Assembly: GCA_002502855.1 (NCBI GenBank)
Contig: DAQK01000049.1
Location: 16,951-43,384, forward strand
DNA: 26,434 bases
Reading direction: 5' to 3'
Source: Methanobacterium sp. UBA279
GTDB taxonomy: Archaea; Methanobacteriota; Methanobacteria; Methanobacteriales; Methanobacteriaceae
The stretch's first letter is position 1; the number at the start of each line of letters is the position of its first letter. The notes beneath the pieces are model-generated. The model was not told the origin of the DNA and ran no database searches. It saw only the letters and a program-made list of their open reading frames with translations. The position numbers and the translations under genes were made by a program. Shown in pieces: positions 9,501 to 16,904 of the stretch.

Positions 9501-10668
9501 CAGCACCGAACTACAATTTATCAAGACCCACCGACTGGAATTTGTAGACGACCTGACAGTAAAATTAACCTATCCCGGAGTGGATGCTCCAAATATTACA
9601 GTTACTGATCCCTGGACGAATAGTACCATTGATCTTAACTTCACTGGAAATACTATCATAAGAACTAGTCCTATCATGTATATGGATGGCTTATTCTCGG
9701 CGGGTTATGAGGGTGTTAAGAGTTTCGCTATTGCCACTACCAAAGTCACCGACAGCATTGCCCAGTACTGGGCAAACCAGAAAGATGCAAAAGACGCCAA
9801 TGGAAATCTCCTTTACCCTGCAGGTGGGATGAAAGCGGCTTATGGGACTTTCTTCACAGCGTTGATGATGATTTACTGCCATGATATTCTGGCAAATACA
9901 GCAGCAAGTGAATTTAATGTAACCTGGAGCAGAACACACCCCATAGCAGTTTCTGTGGGAGATGACGCCCATCAAACCTACCTGACCCTGGAATGTGATC
10001 ATAGTATGGGTATGACTGTTATAGGATCATTAAAGTACATAATACTCTTCAACTCAGCATGTTCTTCCCATATATCCACAATTGAATACGGAATCATGCA
10101 AAACTTGGACTTCATTTATCAATATAGTACTGTCTCCATGGATGTTATGGGGTCTGTGATGAGGGACATGTTTTACGCCCTCTGGTTGGGGAGGGATCTT
10201 GAGTTATTCACGCAGAATAGATACATAGTTATGAAACTGGGGGGTCGTGACGACTTAGTATTATTGTATGATCCGGAGACGGGTATTATGAGGGACATTA
10301 ATACGGTGAATGGTTTTTATGGAGCTTACTGTTTCCATGATCAAATAACAAACTGGGCTTATGATTTCTTTAACAATGCAAAGAATACAGCATCTGATTT
10401 TAGAGAGTGGGTATCGGATAGTTTAAGCCGGGTTCGATTCTCTTATGAATGGAGAGGATGGGATACTGTTTATAAACGTATCTATTATAGTAGATACATT
10501 TTTTTAGGTTCTTCAGGAATAATGGGTTTCATTATCGCCCCAACTTCTGGCGGCTACATATTAGGTCTAAGTAGTGGTGTTGGTGGGATTGATTCTCTTT
10601 GGATTGGTTTGAATGAGTATGCAGCTCATTTGGATGAGGTCGGTTCAATAGATTATAGGCCATTTTGA
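6528..10668 (+). CDS. Giant exported pseudomurein-anchored surface protein, frameshifted near 7122
   Basis: Read as one gene of about 1380 residues after restoring 2 nt near 7119-7124. The first frame (6528-7130) ends in TGA exactly where the protein sequence should continue as VDPANNK in another frame. Order: signal peptide 1-37 (hydrophobic core about 18-33, cleavage after VSA); pseudomurein-binding repeat at about 118-182; two Ig-like repeats of 104 aa (SbsA/Big_5-like, about 198-402); a chitobiase C-terminal-like domain (about 404-480, YYTTNGSTPT); a right-handed beta-helix rich in NNT and SNN turns, ending at NNWWGS (about 490-760); an Ig-like domain (about 785-880); and an unrecognised C-terminal domain (about 882-1380). 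No C-terminal membrane anchor of the S-layer type is seen; the repeat should hold it in the wall. The C-terminal domain is repeated downstream. The frameshift may be a true mutation, a slippage switch or an error. Confidence 0.8.
7126..7735 (+). repeat. Tandem pair of near-identical 312-bp Ig-domain repeats
   Basis: Unit 1 runs 7126-7437 and unit 2 begins at 7438, starting with the same GTTGA and continuing with the same AATAATAAGGTAATTAATGT. The units differ at few, mostly synonymous positions, so the duplication is recent or kept uniform by gene conversion. Each encodes one Ig-like domain from VDPANNK to FTVD. The frameshift sits at the upstream edge of unit 1. Confidence 0.85.
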
Positions 10669-10722
10669 TGATTTCCATTATATGAAAATGAATTTTAGGA
10701 TATACTGATATGGAGGATGTAA

Positions 10723-11070
10723 ATGACAAATATTTCAGGTCGGAAAATTTTTTGGATTATTTTATTTATTGCAGCTTTGATAACCAGTTGGGGTCCTCAA
10801 GGACCTTTTTTTCCTTCGTTTGTGTTAATGATAGCTGCTCTCTTTGCTATCATTTTCGAATCTTTGGATAAAAGTTATTACGCAAAAATATCAATCATAG
10901 CGCTTTTTTCATTATTAATCTTATGTTCCATCTGGATTTTATTAAAAGGAACATCTCCAGATGTGATTATTATCTTAATAATTTCCATAGGATATCTAAT
11001 CGTTAAAATTCTAATATATTTAGGCTACATATCTAACCTAAAATGGTTTTCCAAAGGCAATGAAAAATAG
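10723..11070 (+). CDS. Small four-helix membrane protein after the surface gene (possible immunity protein)
   Basis: 115 aa, family not recognised. There are four predicted membrane helices: about 9-24 (FWIILFIAALITSW), 29-46 (FPSFVLMIAALFAIIF), 54-73 (ISIIALFSLLILCSIWILL) and 79-102 (VIIILIISIGYLIVKILIYLGYI), with a basic C-terminus. ATG at 10723 is preceded by GGAGG with 6-nt spacing, so it is well placed for translation. It begins 54 nt after the surface-protein stop and is followed directly by the orphan copy of that protein's C-terminal domain. Size and topology resemble immunity proteins against pore-forming bacteriocins; that comparison and the context are the only support for the role. 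Confidence 0.7.
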   Translation: MTNISGRKIFWIILFIAALITSWGPQGPFFPSFVLMIAALFAIIFESLDKSYYAKISIIALFSLLILCSIWILLKGTSPDVIIILIISIGYLIVKILIYLGYISNLKWFSKGNEK

Positions 11071-11093
11071 AACCCGAAAGTTTCTAGAACGAT

Positions 11094-12033
11094 CTGACAT
11101 CAATGTATGGTTTAACCAGCACCGAACTACAATTTATCAAGAACCACCGACTGGAATTCGTAGACAACCTGACAGTAAAATTAACCTACCCCGGTGCAGC
11201 TGCTCCAAATATTACAGTTACTGACCCCGAAACCAACAACACAATTAATCTTAACTTCACCGGAAACACCATCCTTAGAACAAGTCCCATCATGTACATG
11301 GACGGCTTATTCTCAGCGGGTTATGAAGGTGTTAAAAGCTTTGCCATTGCCACCAGCAAAGTTAATGATGATATTCTCGCATACTGGCTGAACAAGAATT
11401 CCACTTACCCGGTAGGGGCTATGAAGGCTGCTTATGGTACTTTCTTAACAGCTTTAATAATGGAGTATGTTCATGATCAGGTAGCTGATCAGGCTGCAAG
11501 TGAATACAATGTTACCTGGAGCAGAACACACCCCATAGCAGTCTCTGTGGGAGATGATGCCTATCAAACCTACCTAACCCTAGAATGTGATCATAGTATG
11601 GGAATGACAGTTGCAGGATCACTGAAGAACATTATATTGTTTAACTCCATATGTTCTTCTGCTATTTCGCTCATTGAATATGCTGTGATGGATAATGTAG
11701 GATATGGACAGATTACTACTTTCGACATGTCCGTTAATTCTGTGATGCTAAACTTGATATATGACTATTATTATAATAACAAATCATTAGAAGCATTTAT
11801 ACAAAATGACTACCTTATTGTAAAAGCCATAGGAAATAATGATAACATCTTGGCAATTGACCTAGAAACATGCATTATGAGGGATATTAACACAGTTAAT
11901 AATTATTATGGGGCTTACTGCTTCCATGACCAGATAACAGAATTAACTAGGTTCTGATAATTGTATTCATTATATCGAGATTCCAAAGAATTCTGATGGT
12001 ACACTTAACTGGAATGAAGCGATTTATTATTAA
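11094..12033 (+). pseudogene. Orphan copy of the surface-protein C-terminal domain, headless and frameshifted
   Basis: From ACATCAATGTATG (11097) the DNA matches 9481 onward of the surface gene; the protein match is very close through LTSTELQFIK, TSPIMYMDGLFSAGYEG and TYLTLECDHSMGMT up to YCFHDQIT. There is no signal peptide, no ribosome site, and a TAG at 11085 just upstream of the homology, so it can hardly be translated alone. Past HDQIT (about 11940) it diverges completely from the parent. The frame ends at TGA 11955-11957, but one base further over a protein-like frame continues from 11953 to TAA 12031-12033 (begins SDNCIHYIEIP, ends NWNEAIYY), suggesting a lost natural end. The internal loop after AYW is also shorter than in the parent. 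Confidence 0.8.
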
Positions 12034-12076
12034 GTTCTAAAATCTGTATAAAGAAATTATTTAAATAGGAAAAAAC

Positions 12077-12361
12077 ATGTTAAACCGTTCTAATTATATA
12101 ACTTGTAGTATTTGTAGACTATTTATTGTACTGGGTTATTTTATCATATTTTTGGCTATTTTGGCCATGATTTTTGGTTATTACTTAAAAATGTGGAGTG
12201 TTACTAGTGTTTTAGCATTGTTGGTGGGTGTTTTATATTTTTCATGGTTGATTTTATTTAGGAAGGAAAAAGAAAATGAAGAAGTTAAGTTCCACTTCCA
12301 AATAATTAACTCAGTTTTTATTTTAGTTTGTTTTTTAATATTAATTTTAGGGATATTATGA
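12077..12361 (+). CDS. Small three-helix membrane protein (possible immunity protein)
   Basis: 94 aa, not recognised. It has three hydrophobic helices (about 14-36, 42-61, 75-94), a charged loop KEKENEEVK between the second and third, and ends within the last helix. ATG at 12077 follows AGGA with 6-nt spacing. It lies 43 nt after the probable end of the orphan C-terminal domain, the same relation the 115-aa protein has to the full surface gene. It shows no clear similarity to that protein or to the two paralogues that follow. Composition is strongly AT-rich with many TTA/ATT codons. Confidence 0.6.
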   Translation: MLNRSNYITCSICRLFIVLGYFIIFLAILAMIFGYYLKMWSVTSVLALLVGVLYFSWLILFRKEKENEEVKFHFQIINSVFILVCFLILILGIL

Positions 12362-12517
12362 TTAAACATGGTAAATTTTAACCCATGATGAAGCCTATTC
12401 TACATAATTTGAACATGAACACAGGATGGACATTAAAACTTTGTGTATTATTTCAAACTAGAAAAGAAGGATATTGGACATGTAGATCGAACGGTATCAT
12501 TCCTAAAGGAGAAAATA
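12362..12517 (+). other. Gap between small membrane-protein genes
   Basis: 156 nt. The frame of the next gene is open back to 12443, but the ATG at 12518 has a proper AGGAG site, so I treat the upstream 25 codons as untranslated. A second frame (about 12387-12531) would encode some 47 residues overlapping the next start; I cannot support it as a gene. It may be leftover sequence of an earlier module. Confidence 0.35.
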
Positions 12518-12850
12518 ATGGTTAATAAAACTGATTTCATTAAATTTGGTTTATGTTTAATGTTTTTAATAGTTGCTGTTTTTATGTGGGTTGTCTTTAA
12601 ATCTCCTTTATCTTTTATTTCAGGATCATTGGGATTGTTATTACTCATAAGATTCATTTATGAATATAAAACTCGAAAAAGAGATAGATATATTACAATG
12701 TTCGGTTTAGGGTTTATATTGTTATTACAGGGTGTATTGTTCTGGCCTTATAACCTATATCTATCGTTTATTTTTGGATTATTTGGAATAATATTTCTTA
12801 TAATAATTTCATATGAATATGGAACTCGAAAAAAGAATAGAAATCCCTGA
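12518..12850 (+). CDS. Four-helix membrane protein made of two hairpin repeats, paralogue A
   Basis: 110 aa from ATG at 12518, chosen because AGGAG stands 6 nt upstream; the longer frame from 12443 lacks such a site. The protein has two copies of a unit of about 48 aa: helix, short loop with a Ser/Leu-Ser-Phe turn, helix, then a basic signature (YEYKTRKRDR after the first unit, YEYGTRKKNR after the second). By the positive-inside rule both signatures should face the cytoplasm. It is paralogous to the next gene. No known family is recognised; it could be an immunity-type or other small membrane protein. Confidence 0.65.
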   Translation: MVNKTDFIKFGLCLMFLIVAVFMWVVFKSPLSFISGSLGLLLLIRFIYEYKTRKRDRYITMFGLGFILLLQGVLFWPYNLYLSFIFGLFGIIFLIIISYEYGTRKKNRNP

Positions 12851-12872
12851 TATTCCATTGGGATGTGAAATA

Positions 12873-13199
12873 ATGGCCCGAAACAAGATTTTCATTGGAT
12901 TAGGATTATCTTTGACGATGATTTTCATATCCATTTTACTATGGGTAATCTATAACTCTTTAGTATCCTTTATTATTGGACCGTGGGGTTTTGTATTCTT
13001 GATACAATCTGTTTATGAATATAAAACTCAAAAAAGGGATAGATTTTTTGTTATGTTTGGATTAAGTTTTATAATCTTATTTAACGTTGTTTTATGGTGG
13101 ATAGTCTATAAATCATTTTTATCGATTATTTTCGGAGTATTAGGAATAATATTACTTATAATACTTTTATATAAATATAAAACTCAAAAAAGAAATTAA
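12873..13199 (+). CDS. Four-helix membrane protein made of two hairpin repeats, paralogue B
   Basis: 108 aa from ATG at 12873. An upstream in-frame ATG (12813) would overlap the previous gene by 38 bp and add a charged stretch absent from the paralogue, so the internal ATG is preferred. Like its neighbour it has two helix-hairpin units, each ending in a basic signature (YEYKTQKRDR, then YKYKTQKRN). Shared positions include GLxL near the start, LWVIYNS/LWWIVYKS before the turn, and SFIIGPWG/SIIFGVLG after it. Unit-level similarity across both genes points to duplication of a hairpin and then of the whole gene. Function unknown. Confidence 0.65.
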   Translation: MARNKIFIGLGLSLTMIFISILLWVIYNSLVSFIIGPWGFVFLIQSVYEYKTQKRDRFFVMFGLSFIILFNVVLWWIVYKSFLSIIFGVLGIILLIILLYKYKTQKRN

Positions 13200-13214
13200 A
13201 CCCCTTGATATTCA

Positions 13215-13447
13215 TTGTAACGAACCATCGCATTGGGAATGACAGTTATAGGATCACTCAAAAAAATATGATACTCTTTAAGTATGTATTCTTCGGAGAT
13301 CTCAACCATTGAATATGGGATCATGCGAAACTTAGATTTCATCTACAGTATGGCACTCTTTCCATGGATATTAGGGGTTCGGTGACAAGGGACATGTTTT
13401 ACGTCTTCTGGTTGGGGACGGATCTTGAGTCATCCACACCGTACTGA
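13215..13447 (+). pseudogene. Decayed third copy of the surface-protein C-terminal domain
   Basis: No open frame survives, but the nucleotides follow 10000-10215 of the surface gene closely: ATGACAGTTATAGGATCACT, CATTGAATATGGGATCATGC and GGGACATGTTTTACG appear in the same order and spacing with a few small indels. Where the full and orphan copies differ (for example ATAGGATCA against GCAGGATCA) this remnant follows the full gene. It is cut off just before the end of the convergent UPF0280 gene. Confidence 0.75.
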
Positions 13448-13466
13448 CACAGATAAGATCCTCATA

Positions 13467-14195
13467 TTAATAAACATCAAATAAATCCCCTAAAACCACC
13501 TTTTTATCTGTTTTAACTAGCTGGGGGATTTTACCTACCATTCCTGCAGATTCTCCCACGATCACCAGAACACCTCTCATATGATCTCTGAAGTCTTCTG
13601 CCCTGGAGAGACCATTTTGGGTTGCATCACTGTTTAACTCTCCCTTTACTTCGTTGGCGATTGATGTGGCCAGGGCATCCGCTACGCTGGCTTCATCTGC
13701 GAATACGGTGACTGAATCCGCACGGCCGAAACTGATGGAATGCCCCACCGTACCTGAGGAGGTGCAAACGCCCATGGGGATCATTTCATGCTTTATTTTA
13801 AATCCGATCTGGCCAGAGAGGGATGAATCTCCGGCATAAACTCCCATGGTAACATCCTTATTAGTTTTAAGAGCCACATCACCACCGTTATCTACGATGG
13901 CCATTTTAGCCCCTTCACTGGTGAGATATCCCATGGAGAGCTGGGCTATGGTGCCGGCCACAGCTGCCATAGGACCTACCTCCGCGTATCTCCCGGCACG
14001 GGCCATCATCTTAACAACAACTGGTGCTTCTTCAATTATAAGGGGTTCCAAGCTTAGTAGAAAATCTTTATGTCTATATATATAGTTTTTAAGCTCTTTA
14101 CGCTGTTTTAAAATAAAATAGTAAAGTTGGTGCTTTTTCAGGTCTGTTTTCAGGGTGATACGTGTCTCTTCAATGGAGATTTTTTCTTTCATCAT
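13467..14195 (-). CDS. UPF0280 family protein (ApbE-like fold)
   Basis: A protein of about 242 aa from the ATG at 14195; a longer frame from 14243 adds an odd Tyr-rich stretch with no ribosome site. The core carries AEVGPMAAVAGTIAQ (about 71-85 from this start), VDNGGDVAL, GTVGHSISFGRADSVTV and ADALATSIANEV, the pattern I associate with UPF0280, related to FAD:protein FMN transferase (ApbE). Its biochemical role is not established, although ApbE relatives flavinylate proteins and an interaction with a flavin or tetrahydropterin cofactor is possible. The gene is intact, stands convergent to the surface-protein island and divergent from the bPH_2 gene. Confidence 0.8.
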   Translation of the reverse strand: MMKEKISIEETRITLKTDLKKHQLYYFILKQRKELKNYIYRHKDFLLSLEPLIIEEAPVVVKMMARAGRYAEVGPMAAVAGTIAQLSMGYLTSEGAKMAIVDNGGDVALKTNKDVTMGVYAGDSSLSGQIGFKIKHEMIPMGVCTSSGTVGHSISFGRADSVTVFADEASVADALATSIANEVKGELNSDATQNGLSRAEDFRDHMRGVLVIVGESAGMVGKIPQLVKTDKKVVLGDLFDVY

Positions 14196-14304
14196 CACAT
14201 CTATATTTTGGAAATACCCATAAATATATCCATAAAAATACATAAAGGGGTTTAGGATAGAAAAGAGTGAGTATAAAATATTTATTTGTCTGGGAGAATA
14301 TGAA

Positions 14305-14907
14305 ATGGCAGAAAGAGATGAAAACTCCTATGTGGGGGAGAAAGTTCTATTTGAAACCCGGCCACGATTTACACTGAATCTGGGATCGACTATCGTTAAG
14401 TTCATAGTATTACTCCTACTTCTGTATTTCTTTAGCACCATACTGTCCTTATTTGCCTCTCTACAGGAGTTTTTGATTTATTATGTCCAGATACCATTGG
14501 TACAGGGTGTAAGCTACCTGTTGCTTTTTATAGTGGTTGTTCTGGTGTTTTCTATACTATGGGATGTTATCTCCTGGAGGGCCATCCATTACATGCTTAC
14601 CACCCATAGAGTCATGATTAAAAAGGGAATATTCAGAAAAAGGAAGATTTACATGCCTTATAACATGATCCAGGATATAGATGTATCACAGGGACTTATA
14701 GAGAGGCTTTTCCGTGCAGGGGATATTGAAATCTACGGGGGACATGAACACACTCAGGTGGTACTGGAAGATGTACCCAATCCGTATCAGGTGGATAATA
14801 CCATAAATCGATTGATGCAGGGAGAAGATATTGGATATCGGAAATATCAACGTGAAGTAGACAGGAAATCAGTCATAGAGGAATATGATAAGAAATTTAA
14901 GTTCTGA
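14305..14907 (+). CDS. Membrane protein with bacterial-type PH domain (bPH_2/DUF304)
   Basis: 200 aa. It has a short cytoplasmic N-terminus with GEKVLFETRPRF, two membrane helices (about 28-50 and 66-90), then a bPH_2 domain at about 95-170 with YMLTTHRVMIKKGIF, YNMIQDIDVSQGLIERLF and GDIEIYGG, all hallmarks of the YdbS/YdbT group. A charged tail follows. Start ATG at 14305, 8 nt after GGAG. Roles proposed for bacterial relatives concern envelope stress and transport, but the molecular job is unknown. It is divergent from the UPF0280 gene; the 109-nt intergene contains AT-rich TATA-like sequence facing both ways. The gene is intact. Confidence 0.85.
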   Translation: MAERDENSYVGEKVLFETRPRFTLNLGSTIVKFIVLLLLLYFFSTILSLFASLQEFLIYYVQIPLVQGVSYLLLFIVVVLVFSILWDVISWRAIHYMLTTHRVMIKKGIFRKRKIYMPYNMIQDIDVSQGLIERLFRAGDIEIYGGHEHTQVVLEDVPNPYQVDNTINRLMQGEDIGYRKYQREVDRKSVIEEYDKKFKF

Positions 14908-14985
14908 TCTATTTGTGATTTTTTTTAACAAACTATATTACTTTTAATTCATCATTATTTTAATTGATACAATGAAAAAAAAACT

Positions 14986-16438
14986 ATGGTTATAAGGGAT
15001 ATTCTATTGATATCCAACCCACTGGGCCAAATAATGCAGGGTATAGGTGTGGTAACCTTAATTCCCATATTAGTTGCCTTAATATACGGTGAATCTCATT
15101 TAATTGTTTTTCTGGGTGTTGGACTATTTTCAATTGCAGTTGGGTTTATATTAAGAAGAGTGCCCTTCGAAGATAGAAGATTACGATTAAAACATGGTAT
15201 GATGATAGCTGCCCTGGCCTGGCTTTGGGCTGCTTTCATTGGTAGTCTTTGTTTAATGTACACTACTAATATCGATTTTCTCAATGCCTATTTTGAGAGC
15301 ATGTCTGCTTGGAGTGGAAGTGGTTTGAGTATATTCACCAACGTGGAAATACTCCCTAAATCAGTTCTATTTTTAAGAAGTATAGAATAGTGGGTTGGTG
15401 GTTTAGGGGTAGTACTAATGGTTATTGGTATTTTGATAAGGCCAGGAACAGCTGCTGCTCGTTTATATAAGTCTGAAGTACGTGAAGAAAAGATAAAGCC
15501 CAGTATCACTAACACGGCTATATGGTGGATATATCTTTTATACACTATTCTGGGTATTGTGCTTTATGTATTGGCCGGTATGCCTCTTTTTGATGCAATA
15601 AACAACACCTTCACCAACCTCTCCACCGGAGGCATGTCTATTAAAAATAATAATATAGGGGCCTGTGGTAGCGATTTAATTACTCTGATAACCATTATAT
15701 TGATGATCATAGGTGGTACCAGTTTTTTTTAGTCCATTATAAGGCATTGAAAGGTAGAGTTTTAGATGTTTTCCGTGACGTGCAGTTCCAGGCAATGATT
15801 ATTATCGTAGCTGTATTTTCTGTACTTCTGATTGTTTGTGCTAAATTCACCAACCTTAATGCTATTTTTTATACTGTCTCTGCATTGAGCTGCATTGGTT
15901 CCAGCACACTTCCTGTAAGTACCATGGCAGCCTGGGCAGATTATCCTAAGGTGATACTTGCTATTGCCATGATTATAGGTATGGCTGCCGGTTCTACAAC
16001 AGGTGCTTTGAAGCTTATTAGAGTTGTGACCCTGTTGAAATCGGCTTATTGGGAGATAAAGAGGATAATTTCACCAGAAGGATCCATTATAATCAGAAAG
16101 ATAAACGGTAAATCTGTAGGTGATGTTGAGATTAGAGAAGCAGGGAGTTATACTTTCCTTTATCTGCTTTTCATTTCTATAAGTTGGGTGGTTTTGATGC
16201 AGTACGGTTACGGAGGAATAAGATTCACTTTTTGAGGTGGCGTCTGCTCAGGGTAATGTAGGGATTTTCTACGGGCATTACATCTCTTACAATGCCCATT
16301 ATAGCAGAAATCCTCTTTATATTTAACATGTGGATTGGTAGGATTGAAATAATACCGGCTATGGTATTATTTAGGGTTTATGGGATATTTTCAGGAGATA
16401 AAATGTGTAAATCCTTTATTGGCTGGGAGTTAATTTAA
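14986..16438 (+). pseudogene. trkH: TrkH/KtrB-type potassium transporter, broken by four lesions
   Basis: Full-length TrkH-like sequence of about 484 codons, the membrane subunit for K+ uptake. Recognisable are the pore-loop pieces FESMSAWSGSGLS, FTNLSTGGMS, VSALSCIGSSTLP and FEVASAQGNVG-STGIT, the WVGGLGVVLM and GGTSFF-VHYKALKGR stretches, and many hydrophobic helices. Lesions: TAG at 15388-15390 where the family has Gln (SIE-Q-WVGG); one base short in the T8 run at 15723-15730; one extra A at about 16219-16221 (GGI-DSLFEVA); one extra T in 16265-16268 (VGI-STGIT). Correcting these restores the whole family pattern to TAA 16436-16438. No trkA partner is adjacent. The result is a dead gene or an error-rich stretch. 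Confidence 0.85.
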
Positions 16439-16506
16439 TTTATTTCCTACCTTACCTTAAAATTAAATATTATAAATCTAACAATCATTTATTGGTGGGT
16501 TAGTAA

Positions 16507-16838
16507 ATGGATATGGTTAAATCTGTTCTCTTATTTATCATCGCCGGGTTCTTTGAAATCGGTGAAGGATACCTGATCTGGCTGTATCTAAGGGAAGGCC
16601 GGGGTGTGGAATTCGCTATCCTGGGTGCTATTATTTTAGTATTATACGGTATCGTTCCTACATTACAGCCTGCTAAATTTTGGAAGGGTGTACGCCGTTT
16701 ATGGTGGTATTTTCATAGTCCTTTCACTTCTCGGGGATGGGGAATTGATAAAGTAAATCCAGACCATTTCGATAATTGAAGCATCCATCGCCCTTATAGG
16801 TAGTATTCATTATCATGTACTGGCCAAGAACCATTTGA
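16507..16838 (+). pseudogene. ynfA: YnfA/UPF0060 family small membrane protein with several indels
   Basis: The start is clear: ATG 16507 after GGTGG, then LLFIIAGFFEIGEGYLIWLYLREGRG and YGIVPTLQPAKF, the signature of the YnfA family of about 108 aa with four membrane helices. After PAKF the frame is lost. Removing one T from TTTT (16678-16681) restores GRVYAVYGGIFIVLSLL; adding a T near 16732 restores WGWGIDKVNPDHFD; a change near 16771-16776 restores IEASIALIGSI; dropping a C at 16809 restores IIMYWPR with TGA at 16836-16838. As written the sequence yields a 90-aa product whose second half is mostly scrambled. Family role is uncertain (a small multidrug-resistance-like fold has been suggested). 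Confidence 0.8.
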
Positions 16839-16904
16839 ATTTCTTGTATCCCCCAGTAAACATGGTGTAGTAACTAGTAGAATCAATTAAATGGAAATAA
16901 ATAA

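Noticed and set aside
9835..10005. Transglutaminase or pseudomurein endoisopeptidase active site in the surface-protein C-terminal domain
   Set aside because: Cys, His and Asp are present, but their order and spacing do not match the triads I know for those families, so I name no enzyme.
11094..11957. Orphan domain as an independent functional gene
   Set aside because: It begins without a ribosome site, a stop lies just upstream of the homology, and it lacks a signal peptide although its parent is exported.
14196..14243. 16-residue Tyr-rich N-terminal extension of the UPF0280 protein
   Set aside because: No ribosome site before it, and the normal family start lies at the internal Met-Met.
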